Positions 23,926 to 36,290 of a stretch of 64,000 nucleotides of DNA are shown here, in pieces. Each line of letters begins with the position of its first letter. Within the stretch, counting starts at the first letter, position 1. The position numbers were made by a program, and so were the translations under genes. Source of the DNA: Siniperca chuatsi (taxonomy: Eukaryota > Chordata > Actinopteri > Centrarchiformes > Sinipercidae); assembly GCF_020085105.1 (NCBI RefSeq), contig NC_058042.1, positions 24,171,001 to 24,235,000 of the forward strand, given 5' to 3'. Under the pieces are notes generated by a model. The model did not search any database and had not been told where the DNA came from. It was given only the letters and a program-made list of their open reading frames with translations.

Positions 23926-24542
23926 CAACAAAGTAACTACAGTTCATCCTGGGGGGGGGGGTCAAGAAACTCATAAGTTGCAGACATAGGTCAGTTTTTT
24001 TGGCTAGGTTCCTCTCCCTCAGTAATCAAGCTGTAGATAGGCACATATATGACAAAACGAAATAAATAATCTACATACAACATATTCTGAGTTCAGTCAC
24101 CGCAAAGAGGTTTTCAAACTTGATGTTTTTTGAGTTCAGAAAAAATTTTGTTATATGTACAGCTCTCATGGGTATCACCCTCTAATGCAGTGATTCATTT
24201 CACCCGCACCTTTATTCTCCTCTCCACCGAACATAAAACTTTCAACATACCGTTTACATTGTTGAAAAAGAACCTTAAAATGGGTTAATTTGTCACATTG
24301 TTGGGGGAAATAGGGGATGTTTGCATGTGTGTTGTCTTCTCTGCCAAAATGAGGGAAGTTGACAAGATAGCGATAGGCTGGTGTAGGGTGTGCAGCCTGA
24401 AGGGAAGGAGTTCCTTATTACATAGAAGAATGTATTTAACCCTCTCATACTTTAGTTTGATCATGTGATCTACTTTTAGGCTTTTAGATAACTCAAGACA
24501 CAATCCTTTCCTTTTCTTCTCTTTCCGGCTAAGACCTAACTG
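23926..24542. other. Intergenic, no supported gene
   Basis: A G-run of about 10 lies at about 23,952. No coding signal; the minus frame at 24,285-24,551 runs into the SINE target site and has no family resemblance. Confidence 0.4.
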
Positions 24543-24667
24543 AAACATCACTATTACTTTTTTTTAAGACTGTTTGCCTTTATTTTGATAGGAACAGCTG
24601 AAGAGAGACAGGAAATGTGGGTGCGCTCTACCAGGTGAGCTACCGGGTGCCACAAACATCACTATTA
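24543..24667 (-). mobile_element. Short tRNA-derived SINE with 14-bp target-site duplication
   Basis: AAACATCACTATTA occurs exactly at 24,543-24,556 and 24,654-24,667 and brackets a 97-bp insert. Read on the minus strand, the insert opens with a tRNA-like head carrying an A box (TAGCTCACCTGG, 24,642-24,631, then TAGAGCGC). It continues with a CCTGTCTCTCTTCAGCTG body and ends in an A-rich tail (the T-run at 24,559-24,567 on the plus strand). The B box is deleted. The second copy is at 13,745-13,830. The duplication and tail show LINE-dependent retroposition. Confidence 0.75.
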
Positions 24668-26760
24668 TTAACATTAAAATATTCATTTGGGCGAGTCAGA
24701 ACCACAAAGAAGCTTTAGAGTCCACCTGTTAATTGCACAGATTAAAAAGGGAGACTTTGCTGTTTTGAGGCGATGGAGCCAGACAAAATTACCTTCTCCC
24801 ATTCCTCTTTAGTATTCCCACTCCCGTCTCACCTTATTTAGAGGCCATTTCGGTAGACCCATTGTTTCACCTTGTCTCTGAGGTCTAACTGTCTTGCCTG
24901 AGGGGAACTAGTCTACTTGATCAAAAGTTATTTGGGGACAAAAGAAGGCACGTGAGCGTCAAGGTAATTTCTCCTGGAGTGCAGATGTTGCACCGGTTGA
25001 CCCTGTGTCGTGGAAACACTAAACACAATCCAGCAGGGGTGGAGATTAGGCTGGGTTGAATTTCACTGACAGGACTATGGATGTAACTTTCTGAAAGCAC
25101 CGAGAAAATGTTTCTTGACTTCTTTCCTAGAAGTCAAGAAACTTGACTTGACTTCTTTCCTAGAAGTCAAGTCAGGTGCAGGAGAACAAATTGAATACGT
25201 GAAAAAGGCTCCCGCAAAAAGCAAAAGAATCTCGCATTTTTTTAACAATGAGAGTTAAAAGATATGTGGTTGCACAAGGTTTGACATTTAACACAAATGA
25301 GTTGAACTAATGTGCAATGCACTGATCTGTCAGCTTGATACTGTCTGACCGAGTTGCAACACGGAGAATCATCAATATTTTGAATGAATATATTCAGGTT
25401 TTTGTGGTGTGAATGGGGACCTTACCCTTTTACTCCTCTCTGAGAATCAGTGCTGTCACAAACACAAAGCCCATGATAGGAGCTGTGACACCAAGTGAAC
25501 ACTGACAGGTTATCAGGAAAAAAATATCAAATTCAATTTAATCTGCTGATTCACAACTTGGCATTCCTCGTATAAACTTCAGATTTTGCACAGCTACATT
25601 GTAGTGTGCAGCTGAACATGACAACCTGTTGTCTGATACAGCATAATTGAATGTTCTTTCACTTGCCACGCAACAATAGCAGTCATCCAAAGAGAAAATT
25701 ATGGCTTTATTTTTCTACATTTACACCAGACACACACTCTGTCTTCTACTGTGTTTGTCTTGTGTTTGTAAGCATTAAATGAAGGAATGTGTTAAATCAG
25801 CTGTAGATACAACAGGCTGTTGTTAAAAAGTCCTCAACATTGGGACTTGGCACACTGAATCTGAACTACATTTATAGCATTTGACTAAAAAGAACAAAGC
25901 CTCCAGACAAATCCATAATGCCATTTTATGGATTTTCTTGTCAGTATGCTGAAAAAAATGGGCTTACGTCAAGACTGCTCTCATAATGAAATGAAATGAA
26001 ATCATGACATTGTCCAGATGATGTGTTTTCAAATGGTTGCCAAGGTAACAGCCATTTCTCAGCTAATGCATGATGCCTAGAGTATATGGATGACTAGATA
26101 ACAGTGGATGGTGTGCTGGATCATTTCAAGTGCCTCTGACAAGGTTGATGGGTCCAACTTCAAATTGATTTTGGAAATAGGATAATTGCACCAGAACTAC
26201 AGTTGACACAAATGTAGACACACACAAACATCCTCAACTGTTAAAATATGGTTCACATCCTCCTTTATTTTTAAAAACATATTTGCTTGCAGATGTCTCT
26301 GTTTTCATTGCTGTCTCTTCATCCTGCTGCTGTGGATGAGCTCACTACTGTCTCCTGGCTGACTCATCTTGGTTGGTTCCAGCAACAGACGATCTGACTG
26401 ACGGCTCCCCACTCTGCATGTAAAGTACAGAGAATTATTCCATCTCTGCGAAATCTGAAAGGCGTGCAGTGCAGACTCACTGAAAACACTCTGTATGCAT
26501 GAGATGTTACTGATTCCACTGAGCTCATCAGTGTGTCTCCCACAACAAATTGTTGTGGCCAACACAGTATTCAGTACATATGCTAGGTGGACGTGATGTG
26601 ACAGAATGTAACTTATAAGAATACATAACAAAATGTGTTTAATGTCCAATCCAATACATGTTGTACAGTAGCTACAAAAGCAGTACACAAAAGCATGTGA
26701 CGTCAGGCTTGTCACACGAAGCTTTGACAGTTTGCTTTGTCATACTGTCAGCTGCTCCAG
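24668..26760. other. Intergenic, no supported gene
   Basis: No coding signal apart from random-looking frames (for example minus 26,305-26,715). The only structure found is the twin hairpin at 25,111-25,174. Confidence 0.4.
25111..25174. repeat. Two tandem hairpins with the same 5-base loop
   Basis: The first hairpin has perfect 13-bp arms (25,111-25,123 and 25,129-25,141) around TTCCT. The second has perfect 13-bp arms (25,144-25,156 and 25,162-25,174) around the same TTCCT. Both share the inner stem GACTTCT/AGAAGTC, so one appears to be a modified copy of the other. Confidence 0.9.
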
Positions 26761-26779
26761 TGGCAGTGGCTGTACTGGG

Positions 26780-27300
26780 CAGAAGACTCCATGGGACAAA
26801 GTTTTCTAGCAGTGTGGCTCTATGGATGGAAATGTTGCTTGGTCAGTCCACCACTTTGGTTCAACTGAAATATCTCAACCACTGTTGGCTAGATTGCCAT
26901 GAAATTTTGTATAGACATTCATGGTTACCAGATAATAAACCTTCATGATTGTAGTGATCCCCTGACTTTTTCTCTAGCGCCACCATGAGGTTGACATTTC
27001 TGGTTTTGAATAAAATGGCTCAACATCTATTGGATGGATTGCCATGAAATTTGGTAAATCATTCCAAATTTTTTTGGTCAGGTTTATGATCAAAAATCTG
27101 CAAAACTAATACTACATTCTCACCAGCTTCAGATCTACTTCCTGTTTAGTGCTACTTAGCAAATGTTAGCATGCTAACACATTAAACTAAGATGGTAAAC
27201 ATTGCAAACATTATACCTGCCAAGCATCCGTGTGTTAGCATTGTCATTGTGTGCATGTTAACATGCTGACATTAGCATTTAGCTCAAACCAATACTGTGC
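26780..27300 (-). repeat. GTTAGCATGCTAAC-family repeat, longest copy (3)
   Basis: This copy is reversed relative to copies 1 and 2 and includes the wider element. Two related GGATGGATTGCCATGAAATT-like phrases occur at about 26,893 and 27,033, with a CTAGCGCCACCATGAGGTTG block between them. Then come GTTAGCATGCTAACACATTA, AACTAAGATGGTAAACAT and GCATTTAGCTCAAA. The element is a widespread fish repeat without coding capacity. Confidence 0.7.
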
Positions 27301-27309
27301 TTAAAGGGC

Positions 27310-28680
27310 AGATTATGCTAGAAAAAACTAGTTCGTATAACGTGTTGTCCGACTAAGTCGGAAGGCAAAAGTGTTTATAGCTGTTCCAATCTGCCACACT
27401 TGAAGGTGGGGTGAAAAGTCAGCCGTCATAGAGAAGTGTCTCTCCTGGAAGGCATTCACAGTGTTGCACGCGTCTTCAATATATTGATAACATTGTTTAG
27501 AATTTAGTTTTTAAACAAAAGGTTGTATACTATTCATGTCCAGATTTTTCTTAGTCTGTTCTTTTGGTAAATGGTCGTCATCACAGATTTGTTTGGACAA
27601 GTGGAAAGTTAGAATTCTTAACTTTAATGCATTTCTCTAGTTGTACTAAGAAAAATGCGAATAATGTAAAGGAAATCATTCAGACAACAAATGGAACATT
27701 TCTACTGTTCCTCTATGCACAAAATAGAAATAAAATGTTCAGCACGAACTTACCAGTGTTCCCAAAAGAGGGACACTAAAAGTAGCATCCCATATGTGGG
27801 AGTCTCCTCCATGGCAACTTGCCTTTACCAGGCCTCAATCAGCTAAGTGGCAGGACACATGGGAACCCCTTACCCATCTCGAGACAGGGCTCCTGAGACC
27901 AGAGCAGAGGGAAGTGAGTACAGCAGACGGGCTCTGTACAGTAAAGCCCATTATTGTTGGTCCGAGGTGTAACAAATATCCACAGTGCCTTTTCCCTGAG
28001 AGGACACATGGAGACAAATATTATGAAGGGTGGTATTAGATGTAGCTTGCTCCTTCAGTCTTGCTCCTGCTCCCAGGGCTCTTCTGCTATAAAAGCCTGT
28101 GTAATGGGGATAATGATGAATACTTAACACAGTCTGTGTTGTGTGGGAGTAGATTATTTCATGCCATTTTAACTGTCATAATTTGAATTGTACAAAGCAG
28201 ATGTTAGGCATGAAAAAGCTACAAGTATATTAATGACAAAATACATTTTGATGTGAAACGTTGAATGAATTAAAAACTGCACATAGTATCTTTAACCAGT
28301 GTCGAATTACACCGGGCTTTCGGGGAGTCCTATTTTTCAGGAGTGGGGGTTGGGAGGTACTTAGACATACACGCACATACATGAATGCGCCTGCCTAAGT
28401 GCAAAAATATACTATCAATACATTTTAATTCATACAGAGAATATTTAGCCTGGGACAACAAAGAAAGAACAAAGAAAATTATTTACCGTTGCAATGTTTT
28501 TTTTTCTCCACCAAGAAACAATAAAAATGCCAACTCACAGTTGACAGGTAATGTTTGAATTGCTTTGTTAAACAGACCAGACCTTGGCTGCATCCCATGA
28601 CAATTATGAAATTTAGGCCTTTCAGCTTTATTTTGGTCTTCACCAGCTCCTAAGAAAAATCTCTTTAGCTGCTTAATGCT
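27310..28680. other. Intergenic, no supported gene
   Basis: No gene is supported. A GC-richer, non-repeat-looking block at about 27,785-28,035 is open on both strands but matches no family; it might be a conserved non-coding element. Confidence 0.35.
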
Positions 28681-28689
28681 CAGCTTTGT

Positions 28690-28990
28690 TCACCAGCTAG
28701 CTGCTAACTTAGTCTCTCTGTTGTTTGGTGCTGAGCAGGTAGAGCACAGACGGTTTTCAGAGCTTTTTCACTGAAAAAGATTAGAAACATTGCTGATGAG
28801 AGTGAACCAAAACAGTAAAGTTGCAGGGCATAAAACCAAAACAATGAGCTGACAGACACTAAAACGCTCTCTAGAGTGGAGGTGAACTGCAGAGTCAGGT
28901 GATTATTCTCTGTGGGTTCATCACTACAAGGGACGGTTTTCACATTGCACATAGTCAGTTGACCTACAGTTAATATAAACATATTGATTA
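28690..28990. repeat. Dispersed repeat, family R2 copy 1
   Basis: Homologous to 48,640-49,015. Shared phrases include TTCACCAGCTAGCTGCTAAC (TTCACAAGCTAGTGGCTAAT in the other copy), GAGGTGAACTGCAGAGTCA and ATTCTCTGTGGGT. The minus frame across it is a shadow. Confidence 0.55.
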
Positions 28991-30285
28991 TTGCAGCTTT
29001 AATTTAGCTCTTTTAGTTCCATTTACACATACCTGACTGTATTGCTGACCACTTGCCAAAGCATACACCATGATGCTTTAAGTTTCTGGATCAGTTTTCT
29101 TACTTTCTAGGAATCTACAGTTTTATTTTAATGATGGATGAAATGCACATTAATCCATTACAGTAAAATGTCTGCTTTTATCATTGTCTTTTTAAGCCGG
29201 TATCCTGACGTTACCATTTACTGTCTGAACTGATGTCAATATTTAATTGTAATTCAGGTGCAAAACAAGTCAACCTTGACTGCTTCTGCTCATTTGTGTC
29301 CCTGACTGACTGTGGAAGAAGAGGTTGTCCCTGGGCAAGATAGTGTCTGCTCCATCCAGCCTCAGCCTCAGCCTTTAGCTGTCAGTCAGCCGCAGACATA
29401 ATGAAGTTGTGCTGCATGATGTCCAGTGTGCTTGGTGGCATATTGGCTAGCTCATCAGCAGCAGGAAATATGTTTGCAATATATAAGGATGACAATTTTT
29501 TCTATCAGCCCTCTTTCTTCCACTGTCTTTTTCATTTTTTTGCACATTCGATCTAGCCTCCTTTACTCTCCCTCTCTCACTCCTTTTTGGAAGTGCCATG
29601 CAGCTGTGGCACCTGCCCTGAATAAGATGACGTCTGTGGCCTGAGTGAGTCATCGAGATCCTAAAGAGCTGTGAGGAAACTATAGCAGGGCTGAATGACT
29701 GTACCCTCCTTCCCCCTTCCCCCATAAAGCTCAGGAAGAGGCAGCTCCAATCATCCAGCTGAACAACAGGCACAAAATGAGTAGCATTAAACTCTGAGAT
29801 AAGACACTGTGCAACTCTTTTGTACGTTTCTAGTCCTTTGACTTTCAAGTGTGATTACCTGGTCGTAATACATAATACAGCTCTTGACAAGGTGATGACT
29901 TTAATCAAGCTTCAAAGGGAACGGCATCATGTGGAGTCTACACACACACAAACACACAAACACAAACACACAAAAGAAGAACACACTGATCTGTTTTTTC
30001 TTGTTGTTGAAAAGCACAGAAACGGTAAGCCAGAAGGCTTTGCTCAGAAGCATACTGACAGGTATGGAGTCAAGAGTACTGAAACATGAGCTGTTGACCA
30101 AGTGGTGTACAAGGTCTTATAACTAGATATACTCATCTCTTCATTACTATTGATCAACATAGAGTGAAAATTACTCATGACATGGATGTAGCATTGGTTT
30201 TTATTCCTGTTGTAAAGTCTCAGATCAGTTTTCAGTACTTCCACAGTCTTGCAGTCCTTTTTACTCTACTTACTAAACATCAGTG
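28991..30285. other. Intergenic, no supported gene
   Basis: No coding signal. A (CA)n-type A/C-rich stretch lies at 29,940-29,975. Overlapping frames on both strands at 29,426-29,848 look random. Confidence 0.4.
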
Positions 30286-30287
30286 CG

Positions 30288-30405
30288 TAAGCATTGTCAT
30301 TGTGAGCATGTTAGCATGCTGATGTTAGCATTTAGCTCAAAGCACCACTGTGCCTAAGTACAGCCCCACAGAGCTGCAAGCATGGCTTGAGACTCTTTGT
30401 CTTGT
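30288..30405 (-). repeat. GTTAGCATGCTAAC-family repeat, truncated copy (4)
   Basis: It holds only the end of the family, in the reversed orientation: ATTGTCATTGTGAGCATGTT, AGCATGCTGATGTTAGCATT, then TAGCTCAAAGCACCACTGTG and the terminal CCACAGAGCTGCAAGCATGG. Confidence 0.7.
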
Positions 30406-31884
30406 TGGTGTACAATTCAAAATCAGATAAGTTTCAGTTCAGTTCAGCCAATCACAAGTCGTGTGTTTAAATGAGAAGTAATTGTGGCTCAGATCTTGCC
30501 TGATCCAAGATTGAACCAGTTTATTAGTCATTTGAGACATTTAAACACCAAAAAGGATACTGCAGATGCATTTTAAAGTTATATCACATCCTATTTGGAT
30601 TTTAAAGACATCAGATTCATCAGAGTGTAAAAGTCTGGTCACTACATTACCCTGCTCCATCAAAGACACAGCCCCTTCCCGGTCCCTTGATATAAATGCT
30701 TCAGTAGGCTGGTGTCTGACTTTTATTGGATCGCTCTGTCACTGTGCCCATGTGGTTATGGGAAATCGGCTCCTGCTCCCAATTATACAATCCTGTTCCA
30801 GTGGCAGGCGCCATTCATTTTTGTCTATTGTGTGTGGTGGCAGAGAGCTGGTTATGCCAAAGCTTTAATCAGAAATTGTCCAATTATACCAATTATGCTG
30901 TAAAAACACAGACTGTCCCACCACTACTGAGATTTTGCCGTAAGCAAAGTGTGGTTAGTATTCACTGCATTTGCACAAAGCTGTTTGAAGAACAAAAACA
31001 GTGAATATGGATGGGAAGTTGAAGGAAAGTGATAGATAGGTAGACATTGTGAGGTTTAATATCTGTTTCATGACCATTGCTCAAACCAAACAATTAATAA
31101 TACCTTGTCAGATGCCAGCAACTGTCTGAATCCTTAAAAGTGTTGTCTACGTGGAGGCACAAAAGCTCTGCAGAACGCTGATGTTATAAGCATGTTTTCC
31201 AGGTCAGGACGACGCAGAGCAGCTCTTGTTTAACTGCTGTCTCTTTTCATGCGTGGAGTGATCAGTCACACCTGTACAGTCACTGTAAAAGCGGTGGCTG
31301 TAAAGGGCCTGTGATCTCAATAAAACACCAAACACCTGGGTCTGCTTAGCAACGAGTGTATACATGCATGTGTGTGAGTGATGACACAGAAGAACACACA
31401 CACACACATTCAGAGGGAATGAAAAGCTGAATTCAAAGTCTGATTGTGTTTCTTTGTGGGAAAGTTTGCACCCACCTTCACTTTAAAGACAGTGAAAACA
31501 AATGTGCAAATCTCAGATGTGAACATAATCCACAGACTTTGCTGAATACGCCTGCATCTCTGTGGTTACAGTAGACTATGACCATATCCAGAATTTTTTA
31601 TTCATTATTTCAAACTTTTTGCAGGAAGGAAGTAGTCAGTTTTTAGCTCAGCTACTGTACTTTACAGCCTGTGCGATCATCAGGAAGATTGTTTAGATTA
31701 AATCTTATCTTACATGGTGCTTCAGTGGGTTTTCAGTCTGATCCGGGTTACCATAGCAGCTTTAAATCTAGTTTGAGTCTCTTCTGCACACTTGCAGTCT
31801 TTGTCCTTGGACCCAAGTTGAAGAAAACATGATACTAATTTTGTTATGCTTAACAGAGCAAAAGATAAGGTCTCATCACATTCC
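30406..31884. other. Intergenic, no supported gene
   Basis: No recognised gene or repeat. Three overlapping plus frames at 30,566-31,004 have no family resemblance. Confidence 0.4.
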
Positions 31885-32336
31885 TTAAAGTGATAGTTTA
31901 ATATTTTGGAAAATACACTTATTCTCTTTCTTGCCCAGGGTTAGATGAGAGGATCGATACCACTTTCTGTACGGTAAATATGAAGCTGGAGCAAGCAGCT
32001 AGTTATCTTAGCTTAGCATAAAGACAGGAAACAGGGGGAAACAGGTAGCCTAGCACATAAGCTCCGGTAAAACAGCAAATTGTTGTTTTTCTTGTACACA
32101 TTAAACAAGCGAAATATAATGTGATAATTACTGAGATTCAGAGGTGCTGGTAGGGGGATTTTGTTACCTTTGGACAGAGCCAGACTTGCAGTCTTTACGC
32201 TAAGCTAAGCTAAGCTAACAGGCTGCTGGCTCCAGCTTCATATTTATCGTACAGATATGAGAGTTGCATCAATTTTCTCATCTAACTCTTGGAAAGAAAG
32301 CAAATATTATATTTTCCAAAATGCTGAAATATTATA
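31885..32336. mobile_element. MITE, family M1 copy B
   Basis: The second copy of the element at 1,907-2,504. It opens TTAAAGTGATAGTTTAATAT, TTTGGAAAATACACTTATTC and closes ATTATATTTTCCAAAATGCT, so the outer about 40 bases are inverted repeats. The interior carries GCTAAGCTAAGCTAAGCTAA and the same TTTGTTACCTTTGGACAGAG block. Confidence 0.7.
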
Positions 32337-33504
32337 ACTTGAGACAACAATTAACTTAATTAAGTTAATTTCAATTAACTTTATTTTTCGTGTTTGTTCT
32401 GTGGGCTATAGAGATCGCACAGGAAGACACCCTGACTACTAACAACAGCTTTTAGTGAGAGATGGAGAGGCCATAGGGCCCGTCTACTGCCAACATGCCT
32501 CGCAAGTAACACACAGCCTTGAAATTCCTCTTCCTCTGAAACACAGAAGCCTTGAGTGTGGCTTGATGCAACAATGTTAGGACTCCTAACAGATTTTTAC
32601 TCTCAGACTTTACTCATATACAGAAGTATTACAAATTTGCATCTAGCACAGTTATCAGTTATGTCATGTTTTTTAACCTGTTCAGTAAAAATTCAAAAAG
32701 AAACATAGATTTATAGTATTTCTTTTATCTTAAACCAACATTTCACTTTGGGTTTCACCTTTGAGGGCACATTCATGTGCAAGGGTCATGTAGAGGCATT
32801 GACTTAATATTTTTTCTTGTCCCTCTTTATAACATGTGTCAGCTTATTTGAACATGCTAACTTTTTGCTGCCTCAGTACTTTAATGTGCTAAAGGTCAGA
32901 ATGATGCAATTGTTAACTTAAATATTCTTGGTCTTCTTCAGTCTTGGAATTGAGATTCTGTTCTTTATTACAACAATGGTGTGAACAAAATATTTACTGT
33001 CTGTATGTTTTCTGTGTTTTCTGGACTTTGTAATGTTGACCCTCATGTTGCACAACTAAAAACAATTATTTCTACTCATTCAAATTCTCACCCAAAAAAG
33101 AAACTCTAATTTTTCAGCCTGTGACAGAACACCATAAATGTGCTGTTGAGTTTGACACCAGGCGAAGCGTCTCACATAAAAGGTGTTAGTGTGTCTAACC
33201 TGATACCGTTCCCAAATTCATAATAATAAGCCTCAGCCTTTGAGTCATTTGGACTGTGTTTGTGAAAATTTAACTGGGTTTTCACTCTGAAATGTTCAGT
33301 GATGCGTACTGCGTGCATGCTTGTGTTTTTATGTGCATCAGTGAATGCAGAAAAACACATGTCATATATGTTTATGTGTGAAGACAACATATTCTATAAT
33401 ATAAATTTACATTTTAAGTAGAAAAAGTTTACCTCCTCTTAATGACACATGAATGACTGAAGCAAATCCATGTAGAAGGCATTAAAGATACATGTAAGAA
33501 TAGT
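32337..33504. other. Intergenic, no supported gene
   Basis: No recognised gene, repeat or structure. Confidence 0.4.
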
Positions 33505-34760
33505 ATGTAAGTATTGGCCACCTGTCGAATTCATACTCCAGACAAATAGGGGGCAGCATATCACCAGAGTAACCGCTAACTGCTGCTAACTGTAGCTGCC
33601 GTTAGTTAGGTCATTTAGCTGTGCAGCTAGCAGTCTTATTGCTCGCTGTCTTGCCCGGACTGGGAGTTCAGAGCGCTGGGGAGTGTTTGGTGTTTACACC
33701 GCTAGCACAGGAGCTTTGGAGGCCTGAGCGGGGGTTATGGCGGGTTCAGCCCCAGGGGTGCCAGGAGCCAAACCCGGCAAATAAAACACTGTGGTGTTGT
33801 TGTACTGAGGGCAGACTGGATGCTACAGTAACTCACTATCGCATCTTGAGCTACAAAGTGGTATTACGAGACAGGACGGGCCAGGGCTAGCTGGTTAGCA
33901 TGCTCACTTCAGTAGATATCTCTGCAACATGATAGATAGACCTCTTGGACATAACATCATAACTGTGATTTCTTCACATTCTGTTGATAATTGTAGTATT
34001 TTTTTAATGTTTTAAACCTAACTTCTTACATATAGCTACTTTAAATCTGAAATCTGTGATGTTTTTAACTAATACATTATTCTTAAATGCATTTGGTGGA
34101 GAGTGATGGGAACGGCACATTTACTGTGGTTGGAGATACTCACCACAGTCTACTAATGAGAAATGCTGATCAGGTTTGTCAGGTCACACCTACTACTGGA
34201 TATTTGAAAAAATTTGTATAAAGCGGTTTGGTCTTAAGACTATAAGTTTGAAAATTTTAAAAAAGGGAGTTAGAAAGAAGTGAGCTTACCAGACCTCTGT
34301 AGCCTGCTCCTCATCTCTGCTTGAGGCTAGCGGCTCAAGGCTACATTAGCCACTACTAGCATAACACACCGGAATCTCTGACGGAACTGTTGGCGACTGA
34401 GATGCATTGTGGGAAATGTAGGCTGGTTCTGCTGCATCGATTTTGATACTTTTTTATAGACTGTCCATCATGAGTCCGACAATGTTATAGGGGTGCAATG
34501 CTAAATTGGTGGAATATTCTTTTAAAATAGTGCCTGATATTATGTACATTCAAGACTTATTAAAGCCTGTATGTGTAAAATTCCTGTATCTGACCACTCG
34601 TACTGGTATCAAAAAAGACACTGCTGCAGAGAGCAAAGTATGATGCTAACCGGCCTCTCCAGAGCCGACCTGGAGACGCTGAGATGGGTTGAAAGTAAAA
34701 CATAGACATGCAGCAGTTTTCACTAGGATTTTCTAATTTTACCACTAACAAAAACTTGTG
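33505..34760. repeat. Cluster of dispersed-repeat fragments
   Basis: Three GC-richer blocks in AT-rich DNA look like pieces of fish dispersed repeats: about 33,505-33,890 (GGGGGCAGCATATCACC, CTAACTGCTGCTAACTGTAG), about 34,285-34,445 (CTAGCGGCTCAAGGCTA, GCATTGTGGGAAATGTAGGC) and about 34,560-34,760 (GACCTGGAGACGCTGAGATG). I recognise the style, not the named families. Confidence 0.35.
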
Positions 34761-35850
34761 CCATCGGAATAATTAGCTATAATCACATTCTACACATAAT
34801 GGTTTTACAGTTGCAGCAAACTGCAGCTTATTTCATCCAGTTTTTGTTAATTAAGTAAACTAAAGTAGCTAAACCTCACTTGGAACTCTTTCGGCGCATA
34901 ATCTTAGACCAATACTCTGTTCTTCTCTTTTGGATGTGATTCATTGATATACCTTAAAACATGTGTACATTAATTGTAGCCTTAATAAACTGGGTAACAA
35001 ATAAGTGGTTCTACTGTATATGCACAGTCTTAAAAAAGAGCCATATGTACACATGTAAGGGCATATTATTTTCCATAGGCCATTATGTTCTCTCCATGAG
35101 GCAGTGACGTAATCTGTACTTTTTAACCTGATGTTATGGACCAATTACACACACTGCTCTGCACTAAAGAAAGGGAATCATGAGGGACAATAATACAATG
35201 TGAACAAACTGCTTCTTACCAGTTACAGGTGTCCTGGGAGTCACTGACCTCAGGTGTGAAATGTCCCTCCTAGGGGGTTGGTATGCATTAGCAGTTTCCC
35301 ATGCAGCAGATGGCAAACCAAAGGCAATGAGTAGATAAGACAGACGAGCCAGGTAAAGAAGAGGGAGGGGCTGAAATGGATTAATCTCCCACTGCTTGGG
35401 TGTTGGAAGGGAAGAGCAACCTACATGCATCAGTGGGTGGGGGGAAGAACTGCGGTTTTAAGTACTATTACACAGTATGTCATCTCAGGAGCTGAATTTT
35501 AATATATATATTGTTAAAATACAAGGTTTAATGGATTATAGAGATACAAGGTTTTCCCAAAGCTCACATTCATGGAATTGCATAACGTGAAGATTCAGAA
35601 CCACCTGTTCTCTGTTGACCTCCAGTAACCACCCCCCACCCATCCCACCCCTCCTGTCATGTACTTTCATTCAGGGAGTAGCTTAGCAATTTAACTAAGG
35701 AGGCTTACTTGTCAGACTCATCTGCTTTGCAAACTTCCACCATCACTTGTGCGCTTTCTCACAGTTAACACTTGCGTTGCTTAGATTTGCTGTCATTCAG
35801 CTTGGTCATGTTTGCTGGGCTGTGAGACACATAAATTCAACACATGTACT
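34761..35850. other. Intergenic, no supported gene
   Basis: No gene is supported. The stretch at about 35,220-35,450 is less AT-rich and not repeat-like, with no protein signal. Confidence 0.35.
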
Positions 35851-35853
35851 TTC

Positions 35854-36290
35854 TTAAAGGTCCAGTGTGTAACATTTAGGAGGAGCTATTGGCAGAAATG
35901 GAATATTATATTTATAAGTATGTTTTCATTAGTGTATAATTGCCTGAAAATATGAATTGTTGTGTTTTTGTTACCTTAGAATAAGCCATTTTTATCTACA
36001 TAGGGAGCGGGTCCACTTCCACGAATGCCGTCATGTTGCACCACCATGTTTCTACAGTATCCAAGAACAGACAAACCAAACACTGGCTCTAGATAGGGCC
36101 TTTCGCGTAACAGATAACCTTTAACAGATAACCATGTCTACCCAGCAAGTGGGTCCTGTATCAGTTTTAGCTGCTCCTGTTTCTGTTGCTTCAACCTACA
36201 ACCTTCAACCTTTTTTATCATTTAATTTAGCTTATGTGAAAAAGTAATCCCATCCTACTGGTGGAGCGTAACACTTACACAATGACATAG
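35854..36290 (+). mobile_element. MITE opening TTAAAGGTCCAGTGTGTAAC
   Basis: The left end TTAAAGGTCCAGTGTGTAAC and the body phrases GCAGAAATGGAATATTATAT, TTCATTAGTGTATAATTGCC, TACATAGGGAGCGGGTCCAC and CACTGGCTCTAGATAGGGCC match a very abundant percomorph element known to me by sequence. The right end, where GGAGCGTAACACTTACACAA stands in for the usual inverted copy, is decayed, so the right border is approximate. Confidence 0.65.

Noticed and set aside
33621..33890. 89-codon frame whose start (V/M-Q-L-A-V-L-L-L-A-V-L-P-G-L-G) looks like a signal peptide
   Set aside because: It begins with GTG rather than ATG, has no linked exons, and lies in a GC-richer block that resembles a dispersed repeat.
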